DNA of 14,645 bases from Clostridia bacterium (GCA_017464225.1 JAFUDW010000064.1:1-14645); one strand, 5' to 3'. Positions 1-6,636 are shown, numbered from the stretch's first letter. Notes: generated by a model from the sequence alone, not told the origin. A program made the numbers and translations.

Positions 1-1098
1 GCCCCGGACGCCGCCCTGCCCCTGGATGATCAGCTGGTCATCCTCAGATCGGGCATCGACGCCCAGGCTGCGCAGCATGGCCAGGATGGCGGCCACCCGG
101 TCGGATTCCTTGAGCCGCAGGCGGGCGATGGGACGCAGAACGGTCCGCCCCTTGGCGTAGGCTGCCGCCACTGCCAGGATGGGCGCCAGGTCGGGGATGT
201 CGGATAGATCGATCTCCTGCCCGCGCAGCGCGCTTCCGCGGACAGCGGCGCTTCCCTCCCGCGTTTCGGTCAGCGCGCCAAAGCGTTTCAGCAGTCCCAG
301 GATCGCCCGGTCGCCCTGGGCGGAGTCAAGGCGCAGCGGCCCGCAGGCCACGCCGTCCGGGCTGAGCGCGCCGGCTGCCAGCCAGAAGGCCGCGCCGGAC
401 CAGTCGCCTTCTACAGAGAGACTTCCGGGGGAGAGGAAAACCTGATCGCCGGGAATGAAGAATCCATCCGCCGTTCTTTCAATGCGGACGCCAAAGGCGG
501 ATAGCGCTTGCAGCGTCATTTCCACATAGGGTTTGGATTCAAGCCTGCCCGTGACGGTCAAATAGCTGTCGCCATGCAGAGAAGGCAGCGCCAGAAGCAG
601 CCCGCTGACGAACTGGGAGGATACGCCGCCCGCGATCGTATACCGTCCGTGGCGCAGCGCGCCGCCGCAGCGCAGGGGAAAGCTGCCTTGGGGGGACAGC
701 TCCGCGCCCTGGGCCTGTAATTGCTCATAGAGCGGAGACAGCGGCCGCAGGCTCAGCTTGCCTTGTCCGGTGAAGGCGCAGTCGGCCTGGAGCGCGGCGG
801 CGACGGGCAGCAGGAAGCGCAGGGTGGAACCGCTTTCGCCGCAGTCCAGCAGCGCTCCCTTCCGCGGGCTTTGCATGGGGATGACCCGCAGATCGTCGCC
901 CTCCCGCGCGAAGTCGGCTCCCAATGCCTTCAGACAGCGGAGAGTGGCCTGCACGTCCGCGGAATACCCCATGCGGCGAAGCGTTGTGGGGCTGCCGGCC
1001 AGCGCGGCGCAGATCAGCAGCCGGTGGGCCTGGGATTTGCTGGACATTACAGGATCGACCGTTCCCGCCAGGGGATGGGGCGTAATGATCACGTTCAT
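1..1098 (-). CDS. aroA: 3-phosphoshikimate 1-carboxyvinyltransferase (EPSP synthase), C-terminus cut by window edge
   Basis: Transfers enolpyruvate from PEP to shikimate-3-phosphate, the sixth step of the cytosolic shikimate pathway. The frame is open to base 1, so 366 codons are visible of a usual 420-430; about 60 C-terminal residues are missing. Seen: N-terminal MSSKSQAHR with the substrate-binding Lys at residue 21, the GESGSTLR loop at 87-94 (counterpart of the PEP-site GNAGTAMR loop of E. coli), SSQFVSGLLLALP in the middle, and DIPDLAP at 300-306 holding the catalytic-type Asp 303. The ATG at 1098 overlaps the aroB stop (ATGA). It has a GGAGGTG ribosome binding site at 1107-1113, 8 nt upstream, so the two genes are translationally linked. 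The residue after LR in the loop is Phe where E. coli has Pro101; I infer this is lineage variation, not a selected resistance change. Confidence 0.96.
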   Translation of the reverse strand, partial: MNVIITPHPLAGTVDPVMSSKSQAHRLLICAALAGSPTTLRRMGYSADVQATLRCLKALGADFAREGDDLRVIPMQSPRKGALLDCGESGSTLRFLLPVAAALQADCAFTGQGKLSLRPLSPLYEQLQAQGAELSPQGSFPLRCGGALRHGRYTIAGGVSSQFVSGLLLALPSLHGDSYLTVTGRLESKPYVEMTLQALSAFGVRIERTADGFFIPGDQVFLSPGSLSVEGDWSGAAFWLAAGALSPDGVACGPLRLDSAQGDRAILGLLKRFGALTETREGSAAVRGSALRGQEIDLSDIPDLAPILAVAAAYAKGRTVLRPIARLRLKESDRVAAILAMLRSLGVDARSEDDQLIIQGQGGVRG

Positions 1099-2156
1099 AC
1101 GCCCGTCACCTCCCCGTTGCAGCAGGCGATAAAGTTCGCCAGCTCCCGGGCGGGCAGGGAATGGAGCGCGCTTTGTCCGCGCTTTACGGGCAGCACCAGG
1201 GTGATGGTATCGCCCTTGCGCTTTTTATCGTTCATGGCGATGGCTGCCACATCATGGGCGAAAAATGGCGTGGAAACAGGCAAGCGCTGGGCAGCCAGCA
1301 TGGATTTGAGTTCCCCGTATACGCCGCCCTCGCATAACCCATGCTTTTCCGCCGCCCAGGCCGCGATCAGCATCCCCACGGCCACGCCTTCGCCATGGTA
1401 AATGGCAAAGCCGTTCAGCTTTTCCAGCGCGTGGCCAAAGGTATGCCCCAGGTTCAGCAGCTGGCGCTGGCCGCGGTCGTGCTCGTCCTGACGGACGATA
1501 TCGGCTTTGATGCGGATGCAGTCAGCGATGATGGCGTTCAGATCCTCCTTCCGGGCGATGCGGCGCAGCAGCTCTCCATCGCAGATAGCACCGTACTTGA
1601 TCACCTCGGCCATGCCTTCGGCAAAGAGCGCGGGGGAGAGGGTGGACAGCGTATCGGGATCGCAGATCACCAGACGCGGCTGGTAAAACGCGCCGCACAG
1701 ATTTTTGCCCGCCTGCAGGTTCACCGCCGTTTTTCCGCCCACTGAAGCGTCCACCATGGCCAGCAGCGTGGTGGGGATCTGCACAAAATCGACGCCGCGC
1801 AGGTACAGGGCGGCGCTGAGCCCGGTAAGATCGCCCACCAGCCCGCCGCCCAGGGCGGCAAACAGATCGCCGCGGGTGATTTCGGCGTTGTTGGCGGCGT
1901 TCAGCAGCGCTTCCACGGTCTGGAGCGATTTCTGGCTCTCCCCATGGGCGAAAACGAAAGCGTCCACGGCAAAGCCGGCGGCTTCAAAGGAGGCGCGGGC
2001 GGCGTCCAGATACAGTGGAGCGACGCCGTCGTCGGTGACGATCATCACGTGGCGGCCCCGTACAGCCGGAGCGGTCAGCGCGCCTGCCTGGGCCAGCAGG
2101 CCGTTTTTCAGCAGCACGTCATAGGCGGGCTTCACGCGCACGGTCAGCTTTTCCAT
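1095..2156 (-). CDS. aroB: 3-dehydroquinate synthase
   Basis: Converts DAHP to 3-dehydroquinate, the second shikimate-pathway step, using NAD and a divalent metal in the cytosol. The 353-aa length is normal for the family. Seen: the NAD-binding GGGLVGDLTGLSAALYLRG stretch at 103-121, IPTTLLAMVDASVGGKTAVN from 127, and the metal-ligand set Glu184 (AEVIKYG), His238 and His242 (NLGHTFGH) and His254 (YHGEGVAVG). The ATG at 2156 lies inside the end of tyrA (13-bp overlap). It is preceded by an AGGAGGAG ribosome binding site near 2168-2176, which supports this start. It is the third gene of the leader-aroF-tyrA-aroB-aroA operon and shares its leader control. Confidence 0.97.
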   Translation of the reverse strand: MEKLTVRVKPAYDVLLKNGLLAQAGALTAPAVRGRHVMIVTDDGVAPLYLDAARASFEAAGFAVDAFVFAHGESQKSLQTVEALLNAANNAEITRGDLFAALGGGLVGDLTGLSAALYLRGVDFVQIPTTLLAMVDASVGGKTAVNLQAGKNLCGAFYQPRLVICDPDTLSTLSPALFAEGMAEVIKYGAICDGELLRRIARKEDLNAIIADCIRIKADIVRQDEHDRGQRQLLNLGHTFGHALEKLNGFAIYHGEGVAVGMLIAAWAAEKHGLCEGGVYGELKSMLAAQRLPVSTPFFAHDVAAIAMNDKKRKGDTITLVLPVKRGQSALHSLPARELANFIACCNGEVTGV

Positions 2157-2989
2157 TCGGTATCGATCTCCTCCTTGCGTTCGCGGCCTTCCCGCAGCAG
2201 GTTTTTGAGTGTTTCGGCGTCCCCGGACGCCAGCGCGTCCCGGTAGGCCGACAGCGCTTCGATCAGCCCGTCCAGCTCCCGGCCCAGATAATCGGCGTTA
2301 TCCAGAAACAGCTCTGTCCACATGGTCTCGTTGAGCTTGGCCACCCGGGTGAGATCCCGGTAGCTGCCCGCTGAAAAGCTCCTGTGCTGTTTGGCGGTGG
2401 GCGATTTGATGTAGGCGTTGCTCACCACGTGAGCCAATTGGGAGGTGAAGGCGATCATTTCGTCGTGCTTTTCGGCAGTGGTCAGCGTCACATGGGCAAA
2501 GCCCACGGCGTGCAGCAGGTCGCGCAGGCGGCTGAGCGCATACATATCCTCGTTCTCCCGGGGCACCAGGATCATGGTGGCGCCCTGGTACAGGTCGGCT
2601 TTGGCGTATTTGATGCCCGAAAATTGCCGCCCGGCCATGGGATGCCCGCCCACATAAGTAAAGCCGTTCTCCGCCGCCAAACGCTGGCAAGGCGCGCACA
2701 CCGCACGCTTGACGCCGCACAGATCGACCGCGATGGCGCCTTTTTTTACCCTGCTCGCCTGGGCGCGCAGGTATTCCACCGCCGCCCCGGGGTACAGGGC
2801 GATGAACAGATAATCGCAATCGCCGATCGTTTGGCCGTCCAGCCTGCCGTCCACCGTGCCGGTGAGCTCGGCATATTTCTGGGTGCTTTCGTCAATATCC
2901 AGGCCCAGTACCGGATATCCGGCGGCCTTCAAGGCCTTGCAGAGCGACGCTCCCATGAGCCCCAGCCCCACCACGCCGATCTGTTCCAT
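2144..2989 (-). CDS. tyrA: Prephenate dehydrogenase (TyrA)
   Basis: Oxidatively decarboxylates prephenate to 4-hydroxyphenylpyruvate, the tyrosine branch after chorismate. At 281 aa it is a stand-alone TyrA with no fused chorismate mutase and no C-terminal ACT domain. Seen: the Rossmann motif GLGLMGASL at 8-16, an acidic residue after the second strand (LGLDIDES) favouring NAD, the catalytic-type GGHPMAGRQFSG motif, and the helical domain with TSQLAHVVSNAY and SFSAGSYRDLTRVA. The frame is open to an ATG at 3046, but I chose the ATG at 2989. It has a GGAGG at 2998-3002 with 8-nt spacing, and the protein then begins directly with the Rossmann strand. The start is one base after the aroF stop, indicating tight translational coupling. 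Arogenate could be a substrate; the sequence does not decide this. Confidence 0.94.
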   Translation of the reverse strand: MEQIGVVGLGLMGASLCKALKAAGYPVLGLDIDESTQKYAELTGTVDGRLDGQTIGDCDYLFIALYPGAAVEYLRAQASRVKKGAIAVDLCGVKRAVCAPCQRLAAENGFTYVGGHPMAGRQFSGIKYAKADLYQGATMILVPRENEDMYALSRLRDLLHAVGFAHVTLTTAEKHDEMIAFTSQLAHVVSNAYIKSPTAKQHRSFSAGSYRDLTRVAKLNETMWTELFLDNADYLGRELDGLIEALSAYRDALASGDAETLKNLLREGRERKEEIDTEWKS

Positions 2990-2990
2990 A

Positions 2991-4001
2991 TCAGTTGCCT
3001 CCAATCGCTCCGCGCACGGCCCGGACGGCCTTTGCCACGTCGTCAAACTGCGCCGGCGTCAGCGATTGCGGGCCGTCGCATTTGGCGTGGGGCGGATCGT
3101 TGTGCACCTCGATCATCAGCCCGTCCGCGCCGCAGGCCGCCGCCGCCAGCGCCATGGGCTTCACATACCGGGCAACGCCGGTGGCATGACTGGGATCGAC
3201 GATCACCGGCAGATGGCTCATTTCATGCAGTACGGCCACGGCGGACAGATCCAGGGTATTGCGGGTGTAGGTTTCATAGGAGCGGATGCCGCGCTCGCAC
3301 AGGATCACCTGCTCGTTGCCGCCGGCCATGACGTATTCTGCGCTCATCAGCAGCTCCTTGATGGTGCCCGCGATGCCGCGCTTGAGCAGGATGGGCTTGT
3401 GCGTATGGCCCAGCTCCTTGAGCAGCTCAAAGTTCTGGGTGTTGCGCGCGCCCACCTGGATCACATCCACGTTTTCAAACAGCGGCAGATGGGCGATATC
3501 CATGATTTCGGTCACGATGGGCATGCCGGTGCGCCGTTTTGTTTCCAGCAGCAGGCGGATGCCCTCCTCATGCAGGCCCTGAAAATCATAGGGCGACGTG
3601 CGCGGCTTAAAAGCGCCGCCCCGCAGAAGACCCGCGCCGCTGGCTTTGACGGCGTTGGCCACCGTTTCCATCTGGCTTTCGCTTTCCACCGAGCAGGGCC
3701 CGGCGATGAACTGAAAATGCCCGCCGCCGATTTCAGCGCCCTCCACGATCCGGATCACGGTATCCTCGGGATGAAATTTCCGGTTGGCCTTTTTGAAGGG
3801 CTCGGAAATGCGGGTCACGTTTTCCACGATATCCAGCCCGCTGATCAAATCGGTATCGATACGCGTGGTATCGCCGATCAGCCCGATGATGGTCTGGAAT
3901 TCACCCTCGGAAATATGGGTGCGTACGCCGTAGCTTTCCAGCCAGCCGATCAGATGGGACATTTCTTCCTTGCGAACGTCTTTTTTCAGCGAAATAATCA
4001 T
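2991..4001 (-). CDS. aroF: 3-deoxy-7-phosphoheptulonate (DAHP) synthase, type I-beta with N-terminal regulatory domain
   Basis: Condenses PEP and erythrose-4-phosphate, the committed step of aromatic biosynthesis. At 336 aa it matches the Thermotoga-type class. Residues 1-70 form a ferredoxin/ACT-like regulatory domain (MIISLKKDV, then a predicted beta-alpha-beta pattern). The KDPS/DAHPS barrel follows: AGPCSVES at 100-107 with metal-ligand-type Cys103, GGAFKPRTSPYDFQG at 128-142, LLKRG near 205-209, DPSHATG at 269-275 and CDGPQSL at 308-314. An in-frame ATG exists at 4016, but the GGAGG at 4010-4014 would then lie inside the gene. That GGAGG is spaced exactly 8 nt from the ATG at 4001, so 4001 is the start. 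It is the first structural gene after the attenuator, and the U-run of the terminator ends only 2 nt before the ribosome binding site. Feedback by Tyr or Phe through the N-terminal domain is known for relatives and inferred here. Confidence 0.96.
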   Translation of the reverse strand: MIISLKKDVRKEEMSHLIGWLESYGVRTHISEGEFQTIIGLIGDTTRIDTDLISGLDIVENVTRISEPFKKANRKFHPEDTVIRIVEGAEIGGGHFQFIAGPCSVESESQMETVANAVKASGAGLLRGGAFKPRTSPYDFQGLHEEGIRLLLETKRRTGMPIVTEIMDIAHLPLFENVDVIQVGARNTQNFELLKELGHTHKPILLKRGIAGTIKELLMSAEYVMAGGNEQVILCERGIRSYETYTRNTLDLSAVAVLHEMSHLPVIVDPSHATGVARYVKPMALAAAACGADGLMIEVHNDPPHAKCDGPQSLTPAQFDDVAKAVRAVRGAIGGN

Positions 4002-4016
4002 CAGCTCATCCTCCAT

Positions 4017-4046
4017 AAAAAAGGGCCCGCAGTAATTCTGCGAGCC
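4017..4046 (-). terminator. Attenuator terminator (segments 3:4) in front of aroF
   Basis: On the minus strand GGCTCGCAG (4038-4046) pairs with CTGCGGGCC (4024-4032) over 9 bp with one T-G wobble. The loop is 5 nt, AATTA (4033-4037), and six T residues follow at 4017-4022. It is a canonical intrinsic terminator placed between the promoter and aroF, with no complete gene upstream other than the leader peptide. This makes it an attenuator and not an end-of-operon terminator. Its 5' arm, loop and first 3'-arm bases are also the partner of the antiterminator. Confidence 0.93.
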
Positions 4047-4120
4047 TCCCGATTTGATCCATTCAGGATAAAAGCGCGTGCAGCAAAATTACTTTACCTC
4101 ATTTGCAGATGGTAAAGTAA
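4031..4120 (-). promoter_or_regulatory. Mutually exclusive leader RNA pairings (1:2 hairpin and 2:3 antiterminator)
   Basis: Three RNA segments compete. Segment 1 (4111-4120, the codons for Tyr13-Phe14-Thr15) is perfectly complementary over 10 bp to segment 2 (4089-4098), with a 12-nt loop containing the leader stop codon. The 3' part of segment 2, AGTAATTTTGC (4083-4093), is complementary over 11 bp, with a single G-U pair, to GCAGAATTACT (4031-4041). That target is the tip of the terminator hairpin. If 1:2 forms, the antiterminator is blocked and the terminator can fold. If a ribosome covers segment 1, the antiterminator can fold and transcription continues into aroF. This is the layout of the enterobacterial trp and phe attenuators. 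The pairings are read from sequence; folding energies were not calculated. Confidence 0.88.
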
Positions 4121-4155
4121 AAGTAAAAATACTTGACGGTGTTCTTGCTTGCCAT
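4099..4155 (-). CDS. Tyr/Phe-rich leader peptide of the aro operon
   Basis: An 18-codon ORF encodes MASKNTVKYFYFYFTICK and ends in TGA at 4099. Six consecutive aromatic codons (TAT TTT TAC TTT TAC TTT, codons 9-14 at 4114-4131) are the sensor. Low charged Tyr-tRNA or Phe-tRNA should stall the ribosome there, over segment 1 of the attenuator. An AGGAA Shine-Dalgarno sequence at 4161-4165 lies 5 nt before the ATG. The stop codon falls in the loop between segments 1 and 2, so a ribosome that finishes the peptide would cover segment 2 and favour termination. The mix of Tyr and Phe codons, without Trp, suits a gene set headed by DAHP synthase and prephenate dehydrogenase. The peptide itself probably has no function. 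It is too short for normal gene callers. Confidence 0.9.
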   Translation of the reverse strand: MASKNTVKYFYFYFTICK

Positions 4156-4172
4156 GGCGCTTCCTTTCCACG

Positions 4173-4191
4173 CCGCGCTTTTTCTGCGCGG
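4173..4191 (-). promoter_or_regulatory. 5' leader hairpin upstream of the leader-peptide RBS
   Basis: On the minus strand CCGCGC (4186-4191) and GCGCGG (4173-4178) form a perfect 6-bp GC stem with a 7-nt A-rich loop. It lies about 8-10 nt after the predicted transcription start and just before the leader Shine-Dalgarno sequence. It could protect the 5' end or slow the polymerase so that the first ribosome can load. No T run follows, so it is not a terminator. The role is inferred. Confidence 0.6.
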
Positions 4192-4205
4192 TATCGAATG
4201 ATGAT

Positions 4206-4234
4206 AGTTTAGCACACTAAAGTGAACTTGGCAA
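4206..4234 (-). promoter_or_regulatory. Sigma-70/SigA promoter of the aro operon
   Basis: The -35 box is TTGCCA (4229-4234) and the -10 box is TAAACT (4206-4211), with an ideal 17-bp spacer on the minus strand. Transcription should start near 4199, giving a leader RNA of about 198 nt before the aroF ATG. It contains the leader peptide and attenuator in the correct order. Confidence 0.85.
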
Positions 4235-4256
4235 GGGACAAACAAAAGAAAAACAG

Positions 4257-4291
4257 ATGAAAGGCGCAGCTGCGGCATTCATGAAAGCGCG
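4257..4291 (+). repeat. Direct repeat and palindrome upstream of the two-component promoter
   Basis: ATGAAAGGCGC (4257-4267) and ATGAAAGCGCG (4281-4291) are near-identical direct repeats 24 bp apart. They end 1 bp before the -35 box of the response regulator promoter. A 10-bp perfect palindrome, CGCAGCTGCG (4265-4274), sits between and partly within them. OmpR-family regulators bind direct repeats near their own promoters, so this may be an autoregulatory site. That is inference only. Confidence 0.4.
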
Positions 4292-4292
4292 C

Positions 4293-4322
4293 TTGATATT
4301 CTTTGGCGCTGTGTATTATAAT
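4293..4322 (+). promoter_or_regulatory. Sigma-70/SigA promoter of the two-component operon
   Basis: The -35 box is TTGATA (4293-4298) and the -10 box is a consensus TATAAT (4317-4322), with an 18-bp spacer. It is divergent from the aro promoter; the two -35 boxes are about 58 bp apart. The resulting 5' UTR to the ATG at 4410 is about 80 nt, in which I see no recognisable riboswitch. Confidence 0.85.
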
Positions 4323-4409
4323 AACTATGCAAGGTACCGACGCCAGCTACAGGTACGAGGGATATGCCCGATACAGGACGGAAGAGTTATAAAGACTTGG
4401 AGGATTTGC

Positions 4410-5090
4410 ATGCGCGTTTTGCTTGTGGAGGATGAAAAAGCCCTGTCCTCTGCCATTTGCCAGGTGCTGAGGCGGGAACAGTTTACCGTGGATCCGGTGT
4501 ATACCGGCACCGACGGCTATGATTATGCCCAGAGCGATATTTACGACGCCATTGTGCTGGATGTGATGCTGCCCGGCATGGACGGCTTTACCGTGCTCAA
4601 AAAGCTGCGGAGCGAGGGCATTCGCACGCCGGTATGCATGCTCACCGCCCGATCCGGGCTGGAGGACAGGGTGCGGGGGCTGGAAAGCGGCGCCGATTAT
4701 TATCTGCCCAAGCCATTTCAGATGGCTGAGCTGGCGGCTTGCCTGCGGGCCATCACACGCCGAAGGGAGGAAGCGCCGGTGATGGAGCTGGCCTATGGCG
4801 ACGTACAGCTGAACCAGCAGGAGGCCAAGCTGATCCACCGCGCCACCGGGCAGGAGGTCAAGCTGGGGGCCAAGGAGTATCAGCTCATGGAGCTGTTTTT
4901 GCGCAACTCAGGACAGACCTTGCCCAAGGATACTATTTTCGATCGGGTATGGGGCTATGAAAGCGAAGCCGATATCAGCGCTGTGGAGGTGTATATTTCC
5001 TTTCTGCGCAAAAAGCTGGCCTTTATCGGCTCCAATATCAGGATCCGCGCCGCCCGGGGCATCGGCTATTCACTGGAGGAAGGCGTATGA
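4410..5090 (+). CDS. OmpR/PhoB-family DNA-binding response regulator
   Basis: A 226-aa two-domain regulator that, once phosphorylated by its kinase, should bind DNA and alter transcription. Receiver domain, about 1-115: acidic pair Glu7-Asp8, phospho-acceptor Asp51 in VLDVMLPGMDG, switch Thr79 in CMLTARS and Lys101 in YYLPKPF. Winged-helix effector domain, about 128-226: LNQQEAKLI, LGAKEYQLMELFLRNSGQ, IFDRVWGY, VEVYISFLRKKL and the C-terminal IRAARGIGYSL. The open frame extends to 4257, but the GGAGG at 4399-4403, 6 nt before the ATG at 4410, and the canonical MRVLLVEDE opening fix this start. The stop overlaps the kinase start (ATGA). The target genes cannot be read from the sequence. Confidence 0.95.
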   Translation: MRVLLVEDEKALSSAICQVLRREQFTVDPVYTGTDGYDYAQSDIYDAIVLDVMLPGMDGFTVLKKLRSEGIRTPVCMLTARSGLEDRVRGLESGADYYLPKPFQMAELAACLRAITRRREEAPVMELAYGDVQLNQQEAKLIHRATGQEVKLGAKEYQLMELFLRNSGQTLPKDTIFDRVWGYESEADISAVEVYISFLRKKLAFIGSNIRIRAARGIGYSLEEGV

Positions 5091-6379
5091 TCAAAAGGCT
5101 GCAAAAGCGCATGATCCTGCTGGTGCTGGGCGGGCTGCTGCTGGCCTCGGCGGGGCTGGTGTTCGCCGTCAACTGGATCAACTGGCGGAGCATTGTCAGT
5201 CAGGCAGGCGGTGTATTGAATATGCTGGCCGAAAACGACGGGCAGCGCCCGCTGGCAATGGAACGGGAGACCTTTGCGCCCATCGGCGAAACGCCGCCGC
5301 CATTTTCGCGGAATGATATGGGTTTTGACGGGCGAAACGACCGGGGAAACCGGGGGCATAATAATGATCTGCGCAGCGCTGCCAGCCTGATCAGCTCCTA
5401 TACTGTGGAGCTGGATGCCGATGGAAACGTGACCGAATGGAACAGCGACCGGTGCGAACTGTACAGCGAGGAGCAGAACGCCGGGGTGGTTGACGCCGCG
5501 CTGAAAAAGGGAACGGAAACGGGCCGGGTGGATACCCAGTTTTACCGGCTTGTGCCCCGGAACGAATGCAGGCTGCTGATCGTGGTGGATCAGCGTCTGG
5601 CCATACAGGACGCCATGCGCGTGCTGCGGCTCACCTGCCTGTTTGCCATTGCGGAGGACGCGCTGCTGGCTATTGGCGCCGTTCTGCTGATCCGCCGCAT
5701 GGTCAAGCCGGTGGACGAGGCCATGGAGAAGCAAAAACAGTTTGTCTGGGATGCCAGCCATGAGCTCAAAACGCCGCTGGCCGTGATTTCCGCAAACGCG
5801 GAAGCGCTGGCGGGAGAGGTAACGGACAGCAAACCTCTGGAATACATCCAGTCGGAGGTGCAGCGCACCGATCATTTGATTCAAAACCTGCTCACGCTGG
5901 CGCGGCTGGAGAAGGGCACGGTCAAGGCCGAGCTCAAGCGCTTTGACTTGAGCCGCGCCGTGCTGAGCGTGGCGCTGCCCTTTGAAAGCGCGGTGTTTGA
6001 AGCGGGAAAAACGCTGGATACTCAGGTGCCGGATGGCGTGCAGTATACCGGGGATGAGGAAATGATCAAGCAGCTGTGCGTGATCCTGCTCAGCAACGCT
6101 CAGAAGTATGGCGACGACCATGGCAAAATCACCCTGAGCCTGGAAGTCAGGGGGGATAAGCGCGTGCTGAAAGTCCATAACACCGGCCCTGCCATTCCGC
6201 CGGAGGCGCAAGGCAAGATCTTTGACCGCTTTTATCGGGTGGATTCCAGCCACAACAGCGATATCCCGGGCAACGGTCTGGGGCTGGCCATCGCCAAAAG
6301 CATCGTGGAAGCGCATAAGGGAAAGATCACGGTGGAAAGCGCTGAAAATACCGGTACGGCATTTATGGTGGTTCTATAG
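5087..6379 (+). CDS. Membrane sensor histidine kinase
   Basis: A 430-aa kinase partner of the upstream regulator. Seen: a transmembrane segment at about 8-29, an extracytoplasmic region of about 150 residues, and a second transmembrane segment at about 183-203 that contains two acidic residues. The DHp domain has phospho-acceptor His225 in DASHELKTPL. The HATPase_c domain has N-box Asn337 (LLSNAQKYGDD), NTGPAIP at 365-371, the F-box IFDRFYR and the G2 box GNGLGLAIAKSIVEAH from 395. There is little room for a HAMP domain between the second membrane helix and the DHp helix. The G1 box has Asn in place of the usual Asp. Residues 73-96 of the sensor region are rich in Asn, Arg, Asp and Gly, with no recognised fold. 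The stimulus is unknown. The gene ends just before a strong terminator. Confidence 0.95.
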   Translation: MIKRLQKRMILLVLGGLLLASAGLVFAVNWINWRSIVSQAGGVLNMLAENDGQRPLAMERETFAPIGETPPPFSRNDMGFDGRNDRGNRGHNNDLRSAASLISSYTVELDADGNVTEWNSDRCELYSEEQNAGVVDAALKKGTETGRVDTQFYRLVPRNECRLLIVVDQRLAIQDAMRVLRLTCLFAIAEDALLAIGAVLLIRRMVKPVDEAMEKQKQFVWDASHELKTPLAVISANAEALAGEVTDSKPLEYIQSEVQRTDHLIQNLLTLARLEKGTVKAELKRFDLSRAVLSVALPFESAVFEAGKTLDTQVPDGVQYTGDEEMIKQLCVILLSNAQKYGDDHGKITLSLEVRGDKRVLKVHNTGPAIPPEAQGKIFDRFYRVDSSHNSDIPGNGLGLAIAKSIVEAHKGKITVESAENTGTAFMVVL

Positions 6380-6381
6380 CG

Positions 6382-6435
6382 AAAAAAACTTCGGCGTCAA
6401 AATGATAGCTTTCATTTTGACGCCGAAGTTTTTTT
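6382..6435 (+). terminator. Long perfect hairpin terminator after the kinase gene (bidirectional)
   Basis: A 24-bp perfect inverted repeat (6382-6405 with 6412-6435) with a 6-nt loop begins 2 bp after the kinase stop. Seven A residues open it and seven T residues close it, so it can end transcripts from both strands. It is likely also the terminator of the minus-strand gene at 6637-6840. Confidence 0.95.
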
Positions 6436-6471
6436 ATACTGGTCGCTGGTTAAAATACTGCAAGCAGAAAG

Positions 6472-6597
6472 ATTTGACGAGAGTACGATAAGAACCTCGG
6501 CGTCCGGGGCCTACCGGCCCGCTCTACGCTGAAAGCCTGCCACCGGCAGCCTTTCCGGGCGCTTCGAGCCCCTTATCGTCTCCCATCCCCGTCAAAT
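6472..6597. repeat. Cloverleaf-like palindromic intergenic element, unknown family
   Basis: The 201 bp between the terminator and the next gene hold no ORF. The outer ends ATTTGACG (6472-6479) and CGTCAAAT (6590-6597) are perfect inverted repeats. A second pair, CGATAAG (6486-6492) and CTTATCG (6572-6578), nests inside. Within these lie three local hairpins. The first is GGGCC/GGCCC (6507-6520), enclosed by GCGT/ACGC (6500-6529). The second is an 11-bp stem with one mismatch (6531-6541 with 6545-6555). The third is a stem with a bulge (6557-6572). The whole could fold as a cloverleaf in RNA or be a mobile palindromic repeat. I see no target-site duplication and do not recognise the family. 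Confidence 0.6.
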
Positions 6598-6636
6598 TCC
6601 TGTTTTCAGGTGTATATCTTTCATCGAGAATCAGTA

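Noticed and set aside
739..840. Glyphosate-insensitive EPSP synthase signature in aroA
   Set aside because: Phe replaces the E. coli Pro101 equivalent, but the GESGSTLR loop looks like ordinary lineage variation. Sensitivity cannot be judged from the motif alone.
2384..4115. Long plus-strand ORFs opposite tyrA and aroF
   Set aside because: Antisense shadows of well-supported conserved genes in GC-rich DNA. They are rich in His, Gly, Gln and Arg, show no family motif and have no suitable RBS.
4001..4260. T-box riboswitch in the aroF leader
   Set aside because: No T-box consensus (AGGGTGGNACCGCG-like) or specifier stem is present. The terminator is explained by leader-peptide attenuation.
5066..6316. 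416-codon minus-strand ORF opposite the histidine kinase
   Set aside because: The kinase motifs are all on the plus strand. The antisense frame has shadow-type composition and no recognisable domain.
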